Shown here: positions 35,947 through 49,014 of the stretch, in pieces
How positions within the stretch are numbered: position 1 is the stretch's first letter
Layout: the number at the start of each line of letters is the position of its first letter
Source of the DNA: Thunnus maccoyii
Taxonomy: Eukaryota > Chordata > Actinopteri > Scombriformes > Scombridae
Reading direction: 5' to 3'
Assembly: GCF_910596095.1 (NCBI RefSeq)
Contig: NC_056554.1
Coordinates: 5,828,001-5,892,000 of the forward strand
Length of the DNA: 64,000 bases
The notes under the pieces: model-generated
What the model was told of the DNA's origin: nothing
Databases searched by the model: none
What the model saw: the letters and a program-made list of their open reading frames with translations, nothing else
Translations under genes and position numbers: made by a program

Positions 35947-37445
35947 CTACTTTACGCTGTAGTACACACATTCACTCCAGGTTTGGTTCTGTCTTCTTCG
36001 TCTGTTGGTCAGATTCACACTTAAAGCAGCATAATACAGGTTTTCTGCGTCTTTGTAACCCTGGTAACAAAGTATATATCAGTATGATATTATTCTAAAA
36101 CAATGTCCTAAAAAGAAATGTATTGTTGTACTGAATGGTAAAAAAAGGATATTAGCTGTAATTCAAGAATTAATGAATACAGTTATCATTCACCTTCGCA
36201 TTGACTGTGGAGGGAGCTGAAATTCTTGCTTGAGACTCTGGTTGTGAAACACAGAAAAAGTTTTTTATTCAAAAGTCATGTTCAGTGAATACAAGCTGTC
36301 AGATATAAACAGTTACCTGCAGATTGGCAGCTGCTGCTCTTGTTCATCTTGTAGAAAGCCAATAAAACACTGAGGATGGTGGTGAACGCCAAAGCTCCAC
36401 TCAAGAAATACACCAAGACAAGACAAGAGTCCGCACCATCTACCGAGAGCCAGATATCAGAAACAGAGCTTTCAGCATGTTTTTATCTTAAGCTTGATGA
36501 GGGAGTAAGACTGTATCAAATGGGACAACGTCTCCTAAAAAGTTACTTACACTCAAAGTCCAGCTTGGTCCCGTCTCCAAACAGTATCTGTCCACATGAG
36601 GCGACAGCACAGTAGTAGGTCCCAGTATGAGAAAGATTCAGACTCTTCATTGGCAAGTTGTAGACACAGGTGTGTGTTTGTGTGTTGCTGTTCATCTCAC
36701 ACTGATTATTCCTGCCTCCATGTGTGTAAATGATTCCTGGATGAGATTCTTGGGAGTTTTTGAACCAGTAAACACTGTGTTCTCCATCATCACAGGTCCC
36801 AGTGTGTACTGTACAGTTCAGAGTCACAGAGCCTCCTGGCTGGATGCTCTCAGATGCTGAATGATGGACCAAAGCTTGGATGTTCAAACCTGAACTCTTT
36901 ACACTGAGAGTAGTGCCCTCCAAAAATTCTATCTTGTTTAAATAGCTACTAACACAGTAGTAAGTAGCTGAGTCTGAAATGTGCAAATCTGTGATCCTCA
37001 AGTTATTTTTACCGTTTTCAGTATCCAGTGTGAAGCGAGGATTGTTGTTGAATTCATCATGAAACGTGGTGATTACCTCATATTTTTGGAAGGTGGAGAT
37101 GAGCCTTGGTTTCTGTCCCAGAGTTTGTTTATACCAGTAAAGCTTTGCAACAACACCTTCACAGAAGCACTGCAAAGTCGTGTCATCACCAACATTAGCT
37201 GATATAAAACCATTGTCTTGACGAACAGATGAGGAGAATTTCAGATCAGTCACCTGAGCTGAAGTGAAATAAGAGACAAAGTAAATGTATAGTTAATTGA
37301 ATGTGATAGAATTCAACATAATCAGTTAATATTTGAAAACCAACAACTCTAACAGATAAAAGTTGGAATCACAAACACGTAACTCACCCATTTTCCCCAA
37401 GAACAGACATGTGAGATAGAAAGCAAACACTGGAGATGTCATCAT
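35947..37445 (-). CDS. nitr: Novel immune-type receptor, recent duplicate of N7/N9 (N8)
   Basis: Exons are leader 37388-37445, fused V+I 36551-37258, transmembrane 36317-36439, linker 36194-36237 and tail 35947-36060. They give about 348 residues. The leader and V+I exons are identical to those of N7. The tail resembles N9 instead: ITIM LYYAAL, end ECVYYSVK, and the usual last glutamine codon has become TAG, giving two stops in a row. The transmembrane exon is mixed. Its 5' part shares the ACAAGACAAG insertion with N7, and its 3' part (CTTGTTCATCTTGTAGAAAGCC) is shared with N9. N8 therefore looks like a recombinant with a crossover or conversion boundary inside this exon. The frame is intact and splice sites are canonical, so it should be functional and inhibitory. 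Confidence 0.92.
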
Positions 37446-37515
37446 GTTCAACTTGCTGTGTGAAATGAAAAGATCATTTACTTTTCTCCACTCCTCATAG
37501 ACAAGACTGCGTTTG

Positions 37516-37525
37516 ATTGGCCAAT
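37516..37525 (-). promoter_or_regulatory. CCAAT-type promoter element of N8
   Basis: ATTGGCCAAT lies 71 bp upstream of the start codon, inside the tract identical to N7. Confidence 0.55.
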
Positions 37526-37698
37526 CTGAAGTGACACTGTATAGGAAACATGATCACGTGTTCACTGCCACATGTGCTTGTTTTTTGAGAAGATTCACAT
37601 GGTGAGAGACATATGAAGAACATAAAGGCTCGTCTTTGATTTGATTTGAAATCACTGAAAAATAAACAACCAAGAAATATCCAATATAAACACAGCAG

Positions 37699-40600
37699 TA
37701 ATAAGACACAGTGGAGTCCATTTATGCTCAATATTTGATAATAAACAGGTAACAAAAACTAATTTGAGCAATTCATCCATACATGATACATTGTTAAAGC
37801 TGTAATCTGGAGAAACAACACTGCACTCTGTGCTGTATTTAAGAGACATTTTTCTACAATATACATACAAGATATGATTGGCTGCATGATTAATGAAAAT
37901 AAGATCACAATGTTGATTCAGGCTCTATGCAATCTCATTTTTATGTGACAACGATTCGGCTGTGTCTGCATTAGTGTGGAGATCCAGTACATCATGAGAG
38001 AGGCAGAGAGCAACAAAAATGTGTTAGAGTCACTGAAACCCAGAAATGGTGAGGAAGGACAAATAGATGTGTCCCCCTAGTTGTGACAAAAATGATGTGA
38101 TTGTAGTGTAAAAGGTTTTTTACAGTCTGTTATGTGGAACTGGATTCACAGATGATGATGACGGTCAAAAGCACCTACGTTACAACCACTGGAAATGTCA
38201 CAAAACATCCAGGAAAACTTAAGCTGAAAATTCTTTCTAAACAACCGCTTAAACAATCATAGCTGGAGCCTTAAAAAGACTACAGAGGCTCTGACTTATT
38301 ACCTAATGTGAGCTAAACATATGATTCTGGTCAACACTACAAAAAAAATAAAGTATTTGCAAAAAAATTACTACTCAGTGCCTTTCTACTACTGTCCATC
38401 ATGCTGTGCTACCTGCCGTAACTTTACACTACTTGAGGAAGAAATGCGAAAACAGCAATTTATGATCAAGCTGAAGTATGGAACAAAATGTGAGACTGAC
38501 AGTTTGTTTTTGTTAGCAATGTCTATATCATGAATGGTCTGAATCTACTAAAAGGTGAGGCAATACTCAAACTTTTTGTTGTTTAATTATATTTCCCAGT
38601 GTTCTGTATCTGTTTCAAGACATTTTTTTATTCCTCAGTTTAATTAAAGTTTCTGTATGTAGGAATCAGAAATTCCTTCTCATTAGTGACATCTGTGGAC
38701 ATTTAATGAGGTGCAGTCGACATCCTGGCTGCAGGCTACTAGGCCATCTTCAAGGTCAGACAAGGACAAAGAATTTATATAAATGAAATAGTCTTACAAC
38801 ACATCACTATATGATTTTGATAATTAAACCTGGTTAAACAATGTGAAACCTGAGAGTTGCTATTCTTCCAAGTCTAACAGCTGCAACAAAGCACTGTTGG
38901 ATCTGACAGGAGTGTGTTTGGTTATTAGTAATAATTCATAATTATCAGAGATAAGTATAAAAATGAAAATCAAGAAATTATTCATATTAATTAATAATAC
39001 TTGGCACCAACTGTTAGAGAGCCTCATACGAGGACACCAACTTTTGGATCTGCGAGGAGCACGGCTGGTTATTATAAATAATTAATAATTAGCAGAGATA
39101 ATTGTTCATTATAAAAATTCATAAAATTATTAATATGAATTAATAATTACGGGGCACCATCTGGGACCAATAACCAAACAAAAGAGTTCACCTAGAATGT
39201 TAATATCTGAGGGATATCAACATTCACAGGTGAACAAAGAAGGTTTGAATTCGTGCTCTGACTCTCTCAATCAGCTATTTCTCACAATATATAAACACAG
39301 TAAGGACAAAAGGCTTCTCTTTGAAGATATAAAAGTGTTTATTAAACAATAGCAGAGTTGACAAAGTTAGCAGATGACTTGATCAATAAATCACTATCTT
39401 AAAATCTAATTCAACATAAGCAAACATACATCTATGTACAGAGAAAACGAGAGCGGGAGCATGTGTATTTGTGTGTGTGTGTGGCAAGATGGCGACGTGA
39501 TGATGTGGTGTGTGAGTTCAGATGGCGGACATGACTATGGGAGGAAGTCACATCACGCGAGAACCAAATGGTGGAAGTGACCACAGTGTTTTGGTTAGAA
39601 CAATAGCAAGATGGCACCGCCTACAAGTTGGCGTCTCTAAACTCACCCACTTCTGTGTAAAAGACACTTATCTGATGGCAGATAATAAGGGGCAGAGCAG
39701 CGCTGTGTCCCACGCTATCTGATAGTCAGATGTGTAAGAAGATGTGTGTGCGTATATATGTGTGTGCGTGTGTGTGTGTGTGTTAGTAACACGAGAAGGA
39801 AGAAAAGCAACCGTTGGGGGGGGAGAAGCGGTTTCTTTTTCCACAGAGAGCATGTGTACAGACGGCAGTCTGTAATGCACATTGTTTGATTTCTGATTGA
39901 CAAAGCAACTAACTTTCTCACTCACATGATGAACACAACTAAACAGGCAGCAAACTTCAAATACTCCTCAGAGTAAAGCAGCTCAAAGGGACTCAGTGGT
40001 CCGTCAATTCAAAACAACAAACATGAGCAATAAAGCTTAAAAAGCTAAAACCAACAACACACAATCTAACACTGTCTCTGCTGAGACTTAAACCTCTTAC
40101 TTGGTCGCTTCACAAAGCAAGCAGGGTGTGTGTTTCAGTCCGTCTTTGGTCCAGCTCGGTTCCTCAGCTCGGATGCTGACGGGGCCATCCTCGCGCTCTG
40201 TCGGCGGGTTTCATGACAAGCTGATCCTCGGTGGCATGGCAGAGAAAACAGCAGAGTCGACTTCGTTGAAGAAGAGCGGGGCAGAGAAATTATCTGTGCC
40301 TTTGTGAAGAAATCCTTTTCTTCCTTCTGCAGGCAGTGAGAGCGCTGGGATCTGCTCTCGGATCTGGTGATGTGTATGGCCTTATCATTTATTTTCAATT
40401 TTGTGCCCACACTGCCAACTAATTTCCTTCTGGAATAATATCGGTTATCAAATACTTCAGATAGATGTAAAATATCAAAGGTGTCATGTTTATTTGTTAC
40501 TATGAATTAGAAAGTCTTTAATAAAGGCACAACTGCAACTCTCATTTTCACATGAACAGTAATATTGTAAACTAATAGTCTTCCTGTGCCATTTTATTTT

Positions 40601-41238
40601 TGGTACCAGAACAATTAAGTTTCATCACTCACCCACTCAGTGGGGTGGTTGAGATCAAACACATGCTTTTTATGATAAACATGGTGCCATTGCTGCAACA
40701 ACACCCTCACTCTTGCATGAAAAAACACAAGTTACTCTTATCAAGGATTGAACACACGCACACATATTGTCTCATGGTTAAAGTTAGATGATGTTTATTT
40801 GATTATTAATATAAAATGTACACACAGTTCAAGAACACATACATGAGTTGGTTAAAAAAACAATGAGGATAAAACACAAAAGTTCAACACAATCTTGATC
40901 CTAAAAGCCCACAAGTAACTTCTACAGCATTGATCAAACCAACCTTTTACATTCACTGGTTAAGACACAAAAAATCATTATATTCATACAGTATGTACTA
41001 AATATAAACTTAGATACACAGTTTATTTGCAAAAAACAAAGTAACATTGTGCAGATATTCTGATTCAGACCACACAAAAAATAGAGTATTCTAAAAATAC
41101 CAAAGCAGAGCAAGAGATTTAAGAAGTTATAAAACACTTTCTTTCAAATTTAAAAACTAAATCCATGTTACACCTTCAAAGAGACACTACAACATAATGT
41201 CTTATGCACAAAGTACAAATGAAACATGTCCAGTTCTA
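37699..41238. repeat. Young tandem duplication unit, second intergenic copy
   Basis: No gene is seen. It aligns with 31138-35946 except for two missing segments, with junctions near 38730-38735 and 39180. The first junction keeps one copy of the TGCAGG hexamer found at both ends of the segment in copy 1, as a microhomology deletion would leave. A (GT)n run lies near 39760-39783. Confidence 0.65.
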
Positions 41239-42716
41239 CTACTTTACGCTGTAGTACACACATTCACTCCAGGTTTGGTTCTGTCTTCTTCGTCTGTTGG
41301 TCAGATTCACACTTAAAGCAGCGTAATACAGGTTTTCTGCAGCTTTGTAACCCTGGTAACAAAGTATTAATTATTATGATATTATTCTAAAACAATGTCC
41401 TAAAAAGAAATGTATTGTTGTACTGAATGGTAAAAAATGGATATTAGCTGCAATTCAAGAATTAATTTAAAGTTATTCACCTTTACATTGACTGTGGAGG
41501 GAGCTGAAATTCTTGCCTGAGACTCTGGTTGTGAAACACAGAAAAGGTTTTTTATTCAAAAGTCATGTTCAGTGAATACAAGCTGTCAGATATAAACAGT
41601 TACCTGCAGATTGGCAGGTATTGCTCTTGTTCATCTTGTAGAAAGCCAATAAAACACTGAGGATGGTGGTGAACGCCAAAGCTCCACTCAAGAAATACAC
41701 CAAGACAAGAGAGTCCACCTCATCTACAGAGAGTCACCAGACACCAGAAACAGAGCTTTCAGCATGTTTTCAGTTTTTATCTTAAGCTTAATGAGGGACT
41801 AAGACTGTATCAAATGGGACAACGTCTCCTAAAAAGTTACTTACAGCCAACGTCCAGCTTGGTCCCGTCTCCAAACAGTATCTGTCCACATGAGGCGACA
41901 GCACAGTAGTAGGTCCCAGTATGAGAAAAATCCAAACTCTTCATTGGCAAGTTGTAGACACAGGTGTGTGTTTGTGTGTTGTTGTTCCTCTCACACTGAT
42001 CATTCCTGCCTCCAAGTGTGTAAATGACTCCTGGATGAGATTCTTGAGAGTTTTTGAACCAGTAAACACTGTGTTTTCCATCATCACAGGTCCCAGTGTG
42101 TACTGTACAGTTCAGAGTCACAGAGCCTCCTGGCTGGATGCTCTCAGATGCTGACTGTTGGACCAGAGCTTGGATGTTCAAACCTGAACCCTTTACATTG
42201 AGAGTAGTGCCCTCCAAAAATTCTAACTTGTTTAAATAGCAACTAACGCAGTAGTAAGTAGCTGAGTCTGAAATGTGCAAGTGATTTTTATTGTTCTCAG
42301 TTTCCAGCGTGAAGCGTGAATTGTTCTTGAATTCATCATGAAACGTGCTGTTTACCTTATATTTATAGAAGGTAGAGATGAGCCTTGGTTTCTGAGTTTG
42401 TTCATACCAGTAAAGCTTTGCAAAAACATCACCTTCATAGTGACATTGCAAAGTCTTCTCATCACCAACATTAGCTGATATAAAACCACTGTCTTGATGA
42501 ACAGATGAGGAGAATTTCAGATCAGTCATCTGAGCTGAAGTGAAATAAGAGACAAAGTAAATGTATAGTTAATTGAATGTGATAGAATTCAACGTAATCA
42601 GTTAATATTTGAAAACTAACAACTAACAGATAAAAGTTGGAATCACAAACACGTAACTCACCCATTTTCCCCAAGAACAGAAATGTGAGATAGAAAGCAA
42701 ACACTGGAGATGTCAT
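41239..42716 (-). CDS. nitr: Novel immune-type receptor (N9)
   Basis: Exons are leader 42662-42716, fused V+I 41845-42534, transmembrane 41604-41723, linker 41481-41524 and tail 41239-41352. They give about 340 residues. The leader is MTSPVFAFYLTFLFLGK. The V domain keeps LQCHYEG and DSATYYCVSC, but the framework-2 stretch reads YWYEQTQKPRL, three residues shorter than YWYKQTLGQKPRL. Four residues are also missing before HISDSATYYC. The J-like motif is FLEGT. The I domain has six cysteines and LFGDGTKL. The tail has ITIM LYYAAL and ends with the same double TAG as N8. The shortened framework loops are in frame, so a folded product is plausible but its V-domain faces may be altered. Third member of the youngest duplication. 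Confidence 0.9.
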
Positions 42717-42789
42717 CGTGTTCAACTTGCCGTGTGAAATGAAAAGATCATTTACTTTTCTCCACTCCTCATAGACAAGACTGCGTTTG

Positions 42790-42799
42790 ATTGGCCAAT
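42790..42799 (-). promoter_or_regulatory. CCAAT-type promoter element of N9
   Basis: ATTGGCCAAT lies 74 bp upstream of the start codon, followed by CTGAAGTGACACTGTATAGG. Confidence 0.55.
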
Positions 42800-44089
42800 C
42801 TGAAGTGACACTGTATAGGAAACAGGATCACATGTTCACTGCCACCTATGATTGTAATGGTGAGAGATATACGAGGAAGATAAAGGCTCCTCATCTTTGC
42901 ATTAGATTTGAAATCACTGACAAATAAACAGCCACTATATCCAATGTAAACACAGCAGTAATAAGACACAGTGGAGTCCATTTATGCTCAATATTTGATA
43001 ATAAACAGGTAACAAAAATCATTTTGTGCAATTCATCCATACTTGATACTTTTTTAAAGCTGTAATCTGGAGAAACAACACTGCACTCTGGATTCACAGA
43101 CAATGATAACGGTCAAAAGCACCTACGTTACAACCACTGGAAATGTCACAAAACATCCAGGAAAACTTCAGCAATCCTTTTTTAAGCAACCGCTCAAACA
43201 ATCATAGCTGGAGCCTTAAAAACACTACAGAGGCTCTGACTTATTACCTAATGTGAGCTAAAGATATGATTCTGGTCAACACTACAAAAAATAAAGTATT
43301 TGCAAAAAGATTACATTGTTAAACTAATGTTTTAACGTATTCTAATGCTGTTCAATGCAATGCAAAAAATGTTGAACCTTGCTCCTGACTCCTCAGCCTC
43401 TGCCCTCTCTCTTACTGTATTTATTAGCATGAGTTACAGATGACTTGAAATGAAGAAGATCCTTCTTTACTAATCCAGACATTCTGTAGAGGTGCCAGGC
43501 AACCCTTCAGCATCCTCAGGATCCTCAACCCCCTCAGCATCCTCAGCCCCCTCAAAACTGCAAGTTTACGTTCTAATAACACAAATCAATTGATTTATAG
43601 CCAAAAAAGTTACTGCAGATTAAGTATTTTCAAGAACAACAAAGTCGCAGTAATAGTATGAATTGTAGTTGAAATATAGCCAGCGATGCATGCTGTCCAA
43701 TTTAGTGGACAGATTATTAATCGTCATTTTCTCCCAGCATAAAATCAGTAGTTGGAAATTATAACTATTGTATTACTCCTTAGTTGTTACTTGACATTAC
43801 AAAATTTTATTTACCTGCAAGGGTCTCCTACCATAGAATTATTGGCAAGATATTGCTGAACTGCTGAGCGTTTTTGGCCATCTGTGCAACTGTACCATAA
43901 AAAACCCATGCATATATAAGAAAATAGCTCTTGAATATTCATCCACACGCATCAATTTGTTTATATGTATGAGTCTGACTGTAAAGAAACTAAAACAACT
44001 AAATGCAATGACAGATTATCTGGTGGACTATTATGAGGACAACTGTGAGTCATTTCACTTTGACTGGCCAACTGTATTTATTTGAGCCA
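42800..44089. other. 5' flank of N9
   Basis: No gene is seen. Up to about 43315 it is a shortened version of the N7 and N8 5' flanks (GGTCAAAAGCACCTACGTTACAACC, then ATAAAGTATTTGCAAAAA). A short C/T-rich imperfect tandem array of CATCCTCAG-like units lies at 43508-43556. The rest looks unique. Confidence 0.45.
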
Positions 44090-44356
44090 GAGTACACAGG
44101 TGGTAAATGAGTGCACTTATAAAACGCTTTTCAAGTCTACTGAACACTTTTATATCTAAAGCTCTCTACAATGCTTCTAATGCTAACCCATTCATACACA
44201 CACACTCACACAATGATGGCAACTATTGGGAGTAATTTGGGGTTCAGTATCTTGCCCAAGAACACTTTGACATGCGGACTGGAGAAGCTGGGCATTGACC
44301 AACCAACCGTCTAATTAGTGGATGACTCACTTCACCTCCTGATTCACAGCTGCCCC
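44090..44356. repeat. Interspersed fish repeat ending ...CACAGCTGCCCC
   Basis: The series AAACGCTTTTCAAGTCTAC, CCATTCATACACACACACTC, GGGGTTCAGTATCTTGCCCA and CATGCGGACTGGAG is a pattern I recognise from dispersed fish repeats. It ends at TCCTGATTCACAGCTGCCCC. It is non-coding, and its class is not determined. Confidence 0.6.
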
Positions 44357-44494
44357 AGAGAGGAGTTACAAGAACTGAAAGAGGAAATACGAAGAATGGA
44401 GGCAGAAAGGCAACAGGGCCGCCAGGAAAGACAACGTACAGTAACGGTTACCTCAGAGAAACTGCTGCTGTTCCTGAAGTCACTGTTCTCCTGA
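44351..44494 (+). other. Small charged coiled-coil-like open frame
   Basis: A 47-residue frame follows the repeat and contains EELQELKEEIRRMEAER, then QQGRQERQRT and ends SLFS before TGA. Charged and leucine residues are spaced as in a coiled coil. It has no start codon of its own and could be a decayed last exon of a non-NITR gene (for example a GIMAP or TRIM type). The evidence is weak and I do not assign a family. Confidence 0.25.
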
Positions 44495-45029
44495 AGAATG
44501 GAGAGGAAAACTTTTTCTGCAGAGTGGGACATGTTGCTGATATTTTATTACTTCAGTTAATTTTTTTTATTTATTTAGAGAAATAATTTGGAGAAAATAA
44601 AGACATTTCAATCAAAATGCAAAACATCAGGTGAATAAACTGTGTCTGACTCTCCATGAGCAGACAACACATCAGCATGTACAGGATGTGTCGAAGGCAG
44701 CAAGTCTGTACAGTATCAGTGGTATCAGCAGTCAAGTTGAGTGGAGTCAAGTGTACAGGTTTTTAGTACTGATAACACAACTAGTAAGTAAGAGGGGGAA
44801 ACCTGCACTGCCTAACAACTGAACTATTTTACACAGCTCTCAAGTGAGTTTTAGCACTATTTAATGTTGCAGTGTTTCCACTTTGATCGCTGGCAGTGAG
44901 GGCTTTTGTTAGTGTTTACATGGCTACTAGTACTTCCTGGATACAGTAAGTACCAGTAGGCCTGGTAAATATTGAACCTGGAAAAGAATCAGCACTTAGG
45001 ATTCATTTGTGTTCATTTTTGGCCAGCAC

Positions 45030-45245
45030 TGTAGAGACCATAGACTGTATAAAAATGTGGATGTAGTTACTGTGACGTCACCCACTGATTTCTGAAGAGT
45101 GGTTTTGAAGCTCAAAGTGGCCCTTGGTTGCATATTGTGGCGCCGACTGTTTTACTCTCCGGTGGGCGGGGTTTTCAGAGTATGATGCGGTGCACTCTGT
45201 CTCTGTTCTCTATGCAGTTAACCATTATGGTTACTACAGGTGGAT
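45030..45245. repeat. Interspersed repeat, end fragment (GACGTCACCCA type)
   Basis: CCATAGACTGTATAAAAATG and GTGACGTCACCCACTGATTT match, in reverse, the end of the longer repeat at 49015-49845 (TGGGTGACATCACGGTGGCT, TTTTTTACAGTCTAGG). Confidence 0.6.
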
Positions 45246-46910
45246 AGTTTCTTTTTTTTTTTTTACTTTCGTTCAGACTGAGAAACACACTTTTGAAGTG
45301 ATTCATGTTTATTTGGAAAGCTGAAGGAGTCTCAGCAGTTTGTCCCAATGACAGATGTCTTTGTGAATTCCCTGAATCTCTATAACAGAGCTGGAGAGAG
45401 CAAAATTAGCATGACCCATAGAGCCACAATAACCACATTTAAAGAGAATACATCAAGTTGAAATAAACCGGAATTTTCTTTTAAGTTGATTTGGCTCAAG
45501 AGATATCTTTGTGAGAGTGGAAACACCCTTACATAAAAAACACTAATTATTTTTCTTTTTCTACATATGTTCATTGTCAAAAAAGTGCCAAAATGTACAA
45601 CCACTGTATTTCATGAAAGCTTTTCCCCTCTTAAACCTGCTCTACATGGGCTGCATAGTGAAAGCAGCACAAAGCAGCAGCTGCAGTCCTCCATCAGTGT
45701 GTAACTGGATGTGTTCAGTCACAGTGCTGCTGTGTACTCAGATGCAGCTCAGTATACAGTTGATGCAGTAATGTGTGGTGGGTTGGAGTTACACTCATAA
45801 AGCACCAGTATATACCCCGATATATGTTGTGTTGTGTGAGTCTTCGTGTCCATGAATCTCTATACTGACGCTGGCAAGTGCAAAGTTAGCATGACTCATT
45901 GAGTCACAATGACCACATTTATGGAAAATTCATCAGGGAAATATACCATAAAGTTTCTTTTCACTGGTCAGTCAGTCTCATATTTTTATCCAAATCTGCA
46001 CAAACATGGCATAAAGTCTGTATACAAGCTTGTTTTGTAAAAACAATCAAACACTTAAGTATTTCTCTGTATTTTCAGCAGTAAATGTTGAAACAGTGGC
46101 TGCATGTTGGATGTGCAGTAGAACACAGTACACAGTGGGAAGACACAATGATAACCTGGTCGTGTAATAGTGACTGAATTAATAACAGATCTACTAGATC
46201 CTGTTTTCAAATGAAGTCACTGAGTGAAAGTGGGATCATCCTCCAGCCTGTTACATTGTTACATTTCCAGACTTCATATATTGTACCTGACTTGGACATA
46301 TGTGGATTCAAGTACTGAAGGTCAGTATAAAAACCTTCCTGTGCCATTTTACTTTTGTGCCAGAACACGAGAGTCACCCATGAACTAGAGTGAGTGATGT
46401 CAGTTACATGATTTCTCTGATTCACATGATGCCACCAGCCACACTTGTATGATGAAGCTGCAGTTAATGCTACCAGGGACTGAACTCACACCCACACATA
46501 TTATCTCAAGGTCAAAGTGATCCATAATCAACTTATATTATTTATGTGATCACTAATGATATAAAATGTATGTATAAAAACAAAGGCCATGAGTCATCAA
46601 TTACTCTGTGCTTATATAATACATTTACTAGTTTCATCAAAATGGAATTTATTCAAATGTATTAAAAACTGTCTCAGTATTTCAAATACAGATTTTCATC
46701 TTACAATAAGAAATCCTGCTTAAAACCACAAAGACAAAAGAAACACCTTAGAGACATTTGCTAAATGTGCACATTAACTAACCTCATCTAAGATTAAAGA
46801 AGCTATAAAAAATATTTATCTCAAGATCAACTTCTAAATCTACATGATAATATGAAAATGAAATAAAAATAAAAAATATTACTTTAAAACTGGAAATGTA
46901 ACATGTAATT
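45246..46910. other. 3' flank of N10
   Basis: No gene is seen. The block 46330-46580 (CTTCCTGTGCCATTTTACTTT, CACACATATTATCTCAAGGT) matches 35290-35530 and 40570-40820 next to N8 and N9. It is the shared NITR 3' flank. Confidence 0.45.
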
Positions 46911-48427
46911 CTACTGCTTTACACTGGAGTACACACATTCATTCTTGGTGTTGTTCCTCGCTCTTCTTGGTCTGTTGGGCAGGTTCACACTTAAAGCAGC
47001 ATAATGCAGGTTGTCTGTGTGTTGGTAACCCTGGTAACAAAATATGTACAAGTGGATAACAATATAGATGCTGCCGAACATTAAAACAATGTCTAAAAAA
47101 CTCCCCGACAATAAATAGTTGTGTTAAAAATGTGTTTAAATATTGATTCAACTATTAAAATAAGTTTTACCTCGCCATTTGTTGTGGAGGAAGCTGAAAA
47201 TGTTGCTTGAGACTCTGGTTGTGAAAACAGAAAAAGTAATTTTATTCAAAGTCATGTTCAGTGAATACAAGCTGTCAGATATAAACAGTTACCTGCAGAT
47301 TGTAAGCTGCTTCTCTTCATCTTGTACACTGAGAAAGCCAGTAAAACACTGAGGATGGTGGTGAACGCCAAAGCTCCACTCAAGAAATACACCAAGACAG
47401 GAGAGTCTACCTCATTTGCAGAGAGACATAAAGAGATATTACACAGCTCTCAGATTTATCTCTATTTTGATGTTTAGTTCGATTAGGGAGTAATCATGTA
47501 TTGATCAGATGAAACAATGTCTGCTAGAAAGTTACTTACAGCCAACGTCCAGCTTGGTCCCGTTTCCAAACAGTATCTGTCCACATGCGGCGACAGCACA
47601 GTAGTAGGTTCCAGTATGAGAAAGATCCAGACTCTTCATTGGCAAGTTGTAGACACAGGTCTGTGTTTGTGTGTTGTTGTTCCTCTCACACTGATCATTC
47701 CTGCCTCCATGTGTGTAAATGATTCCTTGATGAGATTCTTGAGAGTTTTTGAACCAGTAAACACTGTGATTTCCATCATCACAGGTCCCAGTGTGTACTG
47801 TACAGTTCAGAGTCACAGAGCCTCCTGGCTGGATGCTCTCAGATGCCGATTGATGGACCGAAGCTTGGATGTTCAAACCTGAACCCTTTACATTGACAAC
47901 AGTTCCTTCTGCAAATTCAAATTTGTATGATATACTACTTGCACAGTAGTAAGTAGCGGAGTCTGAAAGATGTAAATCTGAGATCATCAAGTGATTTTTA
48001 CCGTTTCCAGTATCGAGTGTGAAGCGAGGATTGTTCTTGAATTCATCATAAAAAGTGCCATTTATGTCGTGCACATAGAAGGTAGAGATGAGCCTTGGTT
48101 TCTGTCCCAGAGTTTGTTTATACCAGTACAGCCATGATGAAACATCAACTTCATGGAAACATTGTAAAGACAGCTTTTCCCCAACATTAACTGATAGAAA
48201 ACCACTCTCTTGGTTCACAGATGAGGACAATTTCAGATTGGACACCTGAGCTGTAGTAAGATGAGAGAGAGATTTTGGTGAAAGAAATCAGCACATTGAA
48301 AAATTAAACATTTGCATGAGGAATGAGCTCACACTGACAGATAAAAACTGGGTACACAAAAACACTACTCACCCATTTTCCCCAAGAACAGGCATGTCAG
48401 ATAGAAAACAAAGTTTGGAGATGTCAT
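46911..48427 (-). CDS. nitr: Novel immune-type receptor with altered splice acceptor (N10)
   Basis: Expected exons are leader 48373-48427, fused V+I 47540-48250, transmembrane 47293-47415, linker 47171-47214 and tail 46911-47030. Joined as in paralogs they would give about 350 residues. V domain: LQCFHEV, YWYKQTLGQKPRL, DSATYYCASS, J-like FAEGT. I domain: six cysteines, LFGNGTKL. The tail has ITIM LHYAAL and ends ECVYSSVKQ. The odd point is the acceptor of the transmembrane exon. Paralogs have CTCTGCAG before ATGAGG; here it is CTCTGCAA, because 47416 is T on the plus strand rather than C. The next AG lies five bases inside the exon and would shift the frame. N10 may therefore yield a receptor without its membrane anchor, or be a very young pseudogene. 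All other exons are intact. Confidence 0.8.
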
Positions 48428-48500
48428 CGTGTTCAAATGTCTGTGCTGAATGACAGTATATCGATAGTTACTCCACTCTTTACAGACAGGACTACGTTTG

Positions 48501-48510
48501 ATTGGCTAAC
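48501..48510 (-). promoter_or_regulatory. CCAAT-type promoter element of N10
   Basis: ATTGGCTAAC, a variant of the shared element, lies 74 bp upstream of the start codon. Confidence 0.45.
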
Positions 48511-49014
48511 TTGAAGTGACACTGTGTGCCCTAATAAGGAAACATGATCACGTGTTTGCTTTTAGAAGAGGTTCACATGGTGAGAGGTACATGAAGAACA
48601 TAAAGGCTCTCCATCCTGGCGTCATATTTAATATTAGGGAAACATAAACTAACTGTGCAGTATAAACACTAGTGAGGACATACTGTGGAGACCAGTTGTG
48701 GTTGACTGTCATGTTCAGCAGATAACATGCAGGCATGATAATATTTCCAAATACCCCTGAAATAGACGAGTAATACAACATGGCAAAGATCATTTGTCAG
48801 ATGTACACATCATTTATTGGAAAAAAACCCAAAAAATTTTATGTAATCATTTCTATCTAAGCTGGAGGAGACAAACCCCTCAAGCTGTAGTCTTAAAATA
48901 ACTTTTTGATGCTTTGAGCACTACAAATAAGAACTATAAAGAAGAATATGGTTTTGTAGATTTTTTTAACTCTGTTTTGTAGAGCTTAGAGTTAGATCAA
49001 AGTAGTAACCTCTG

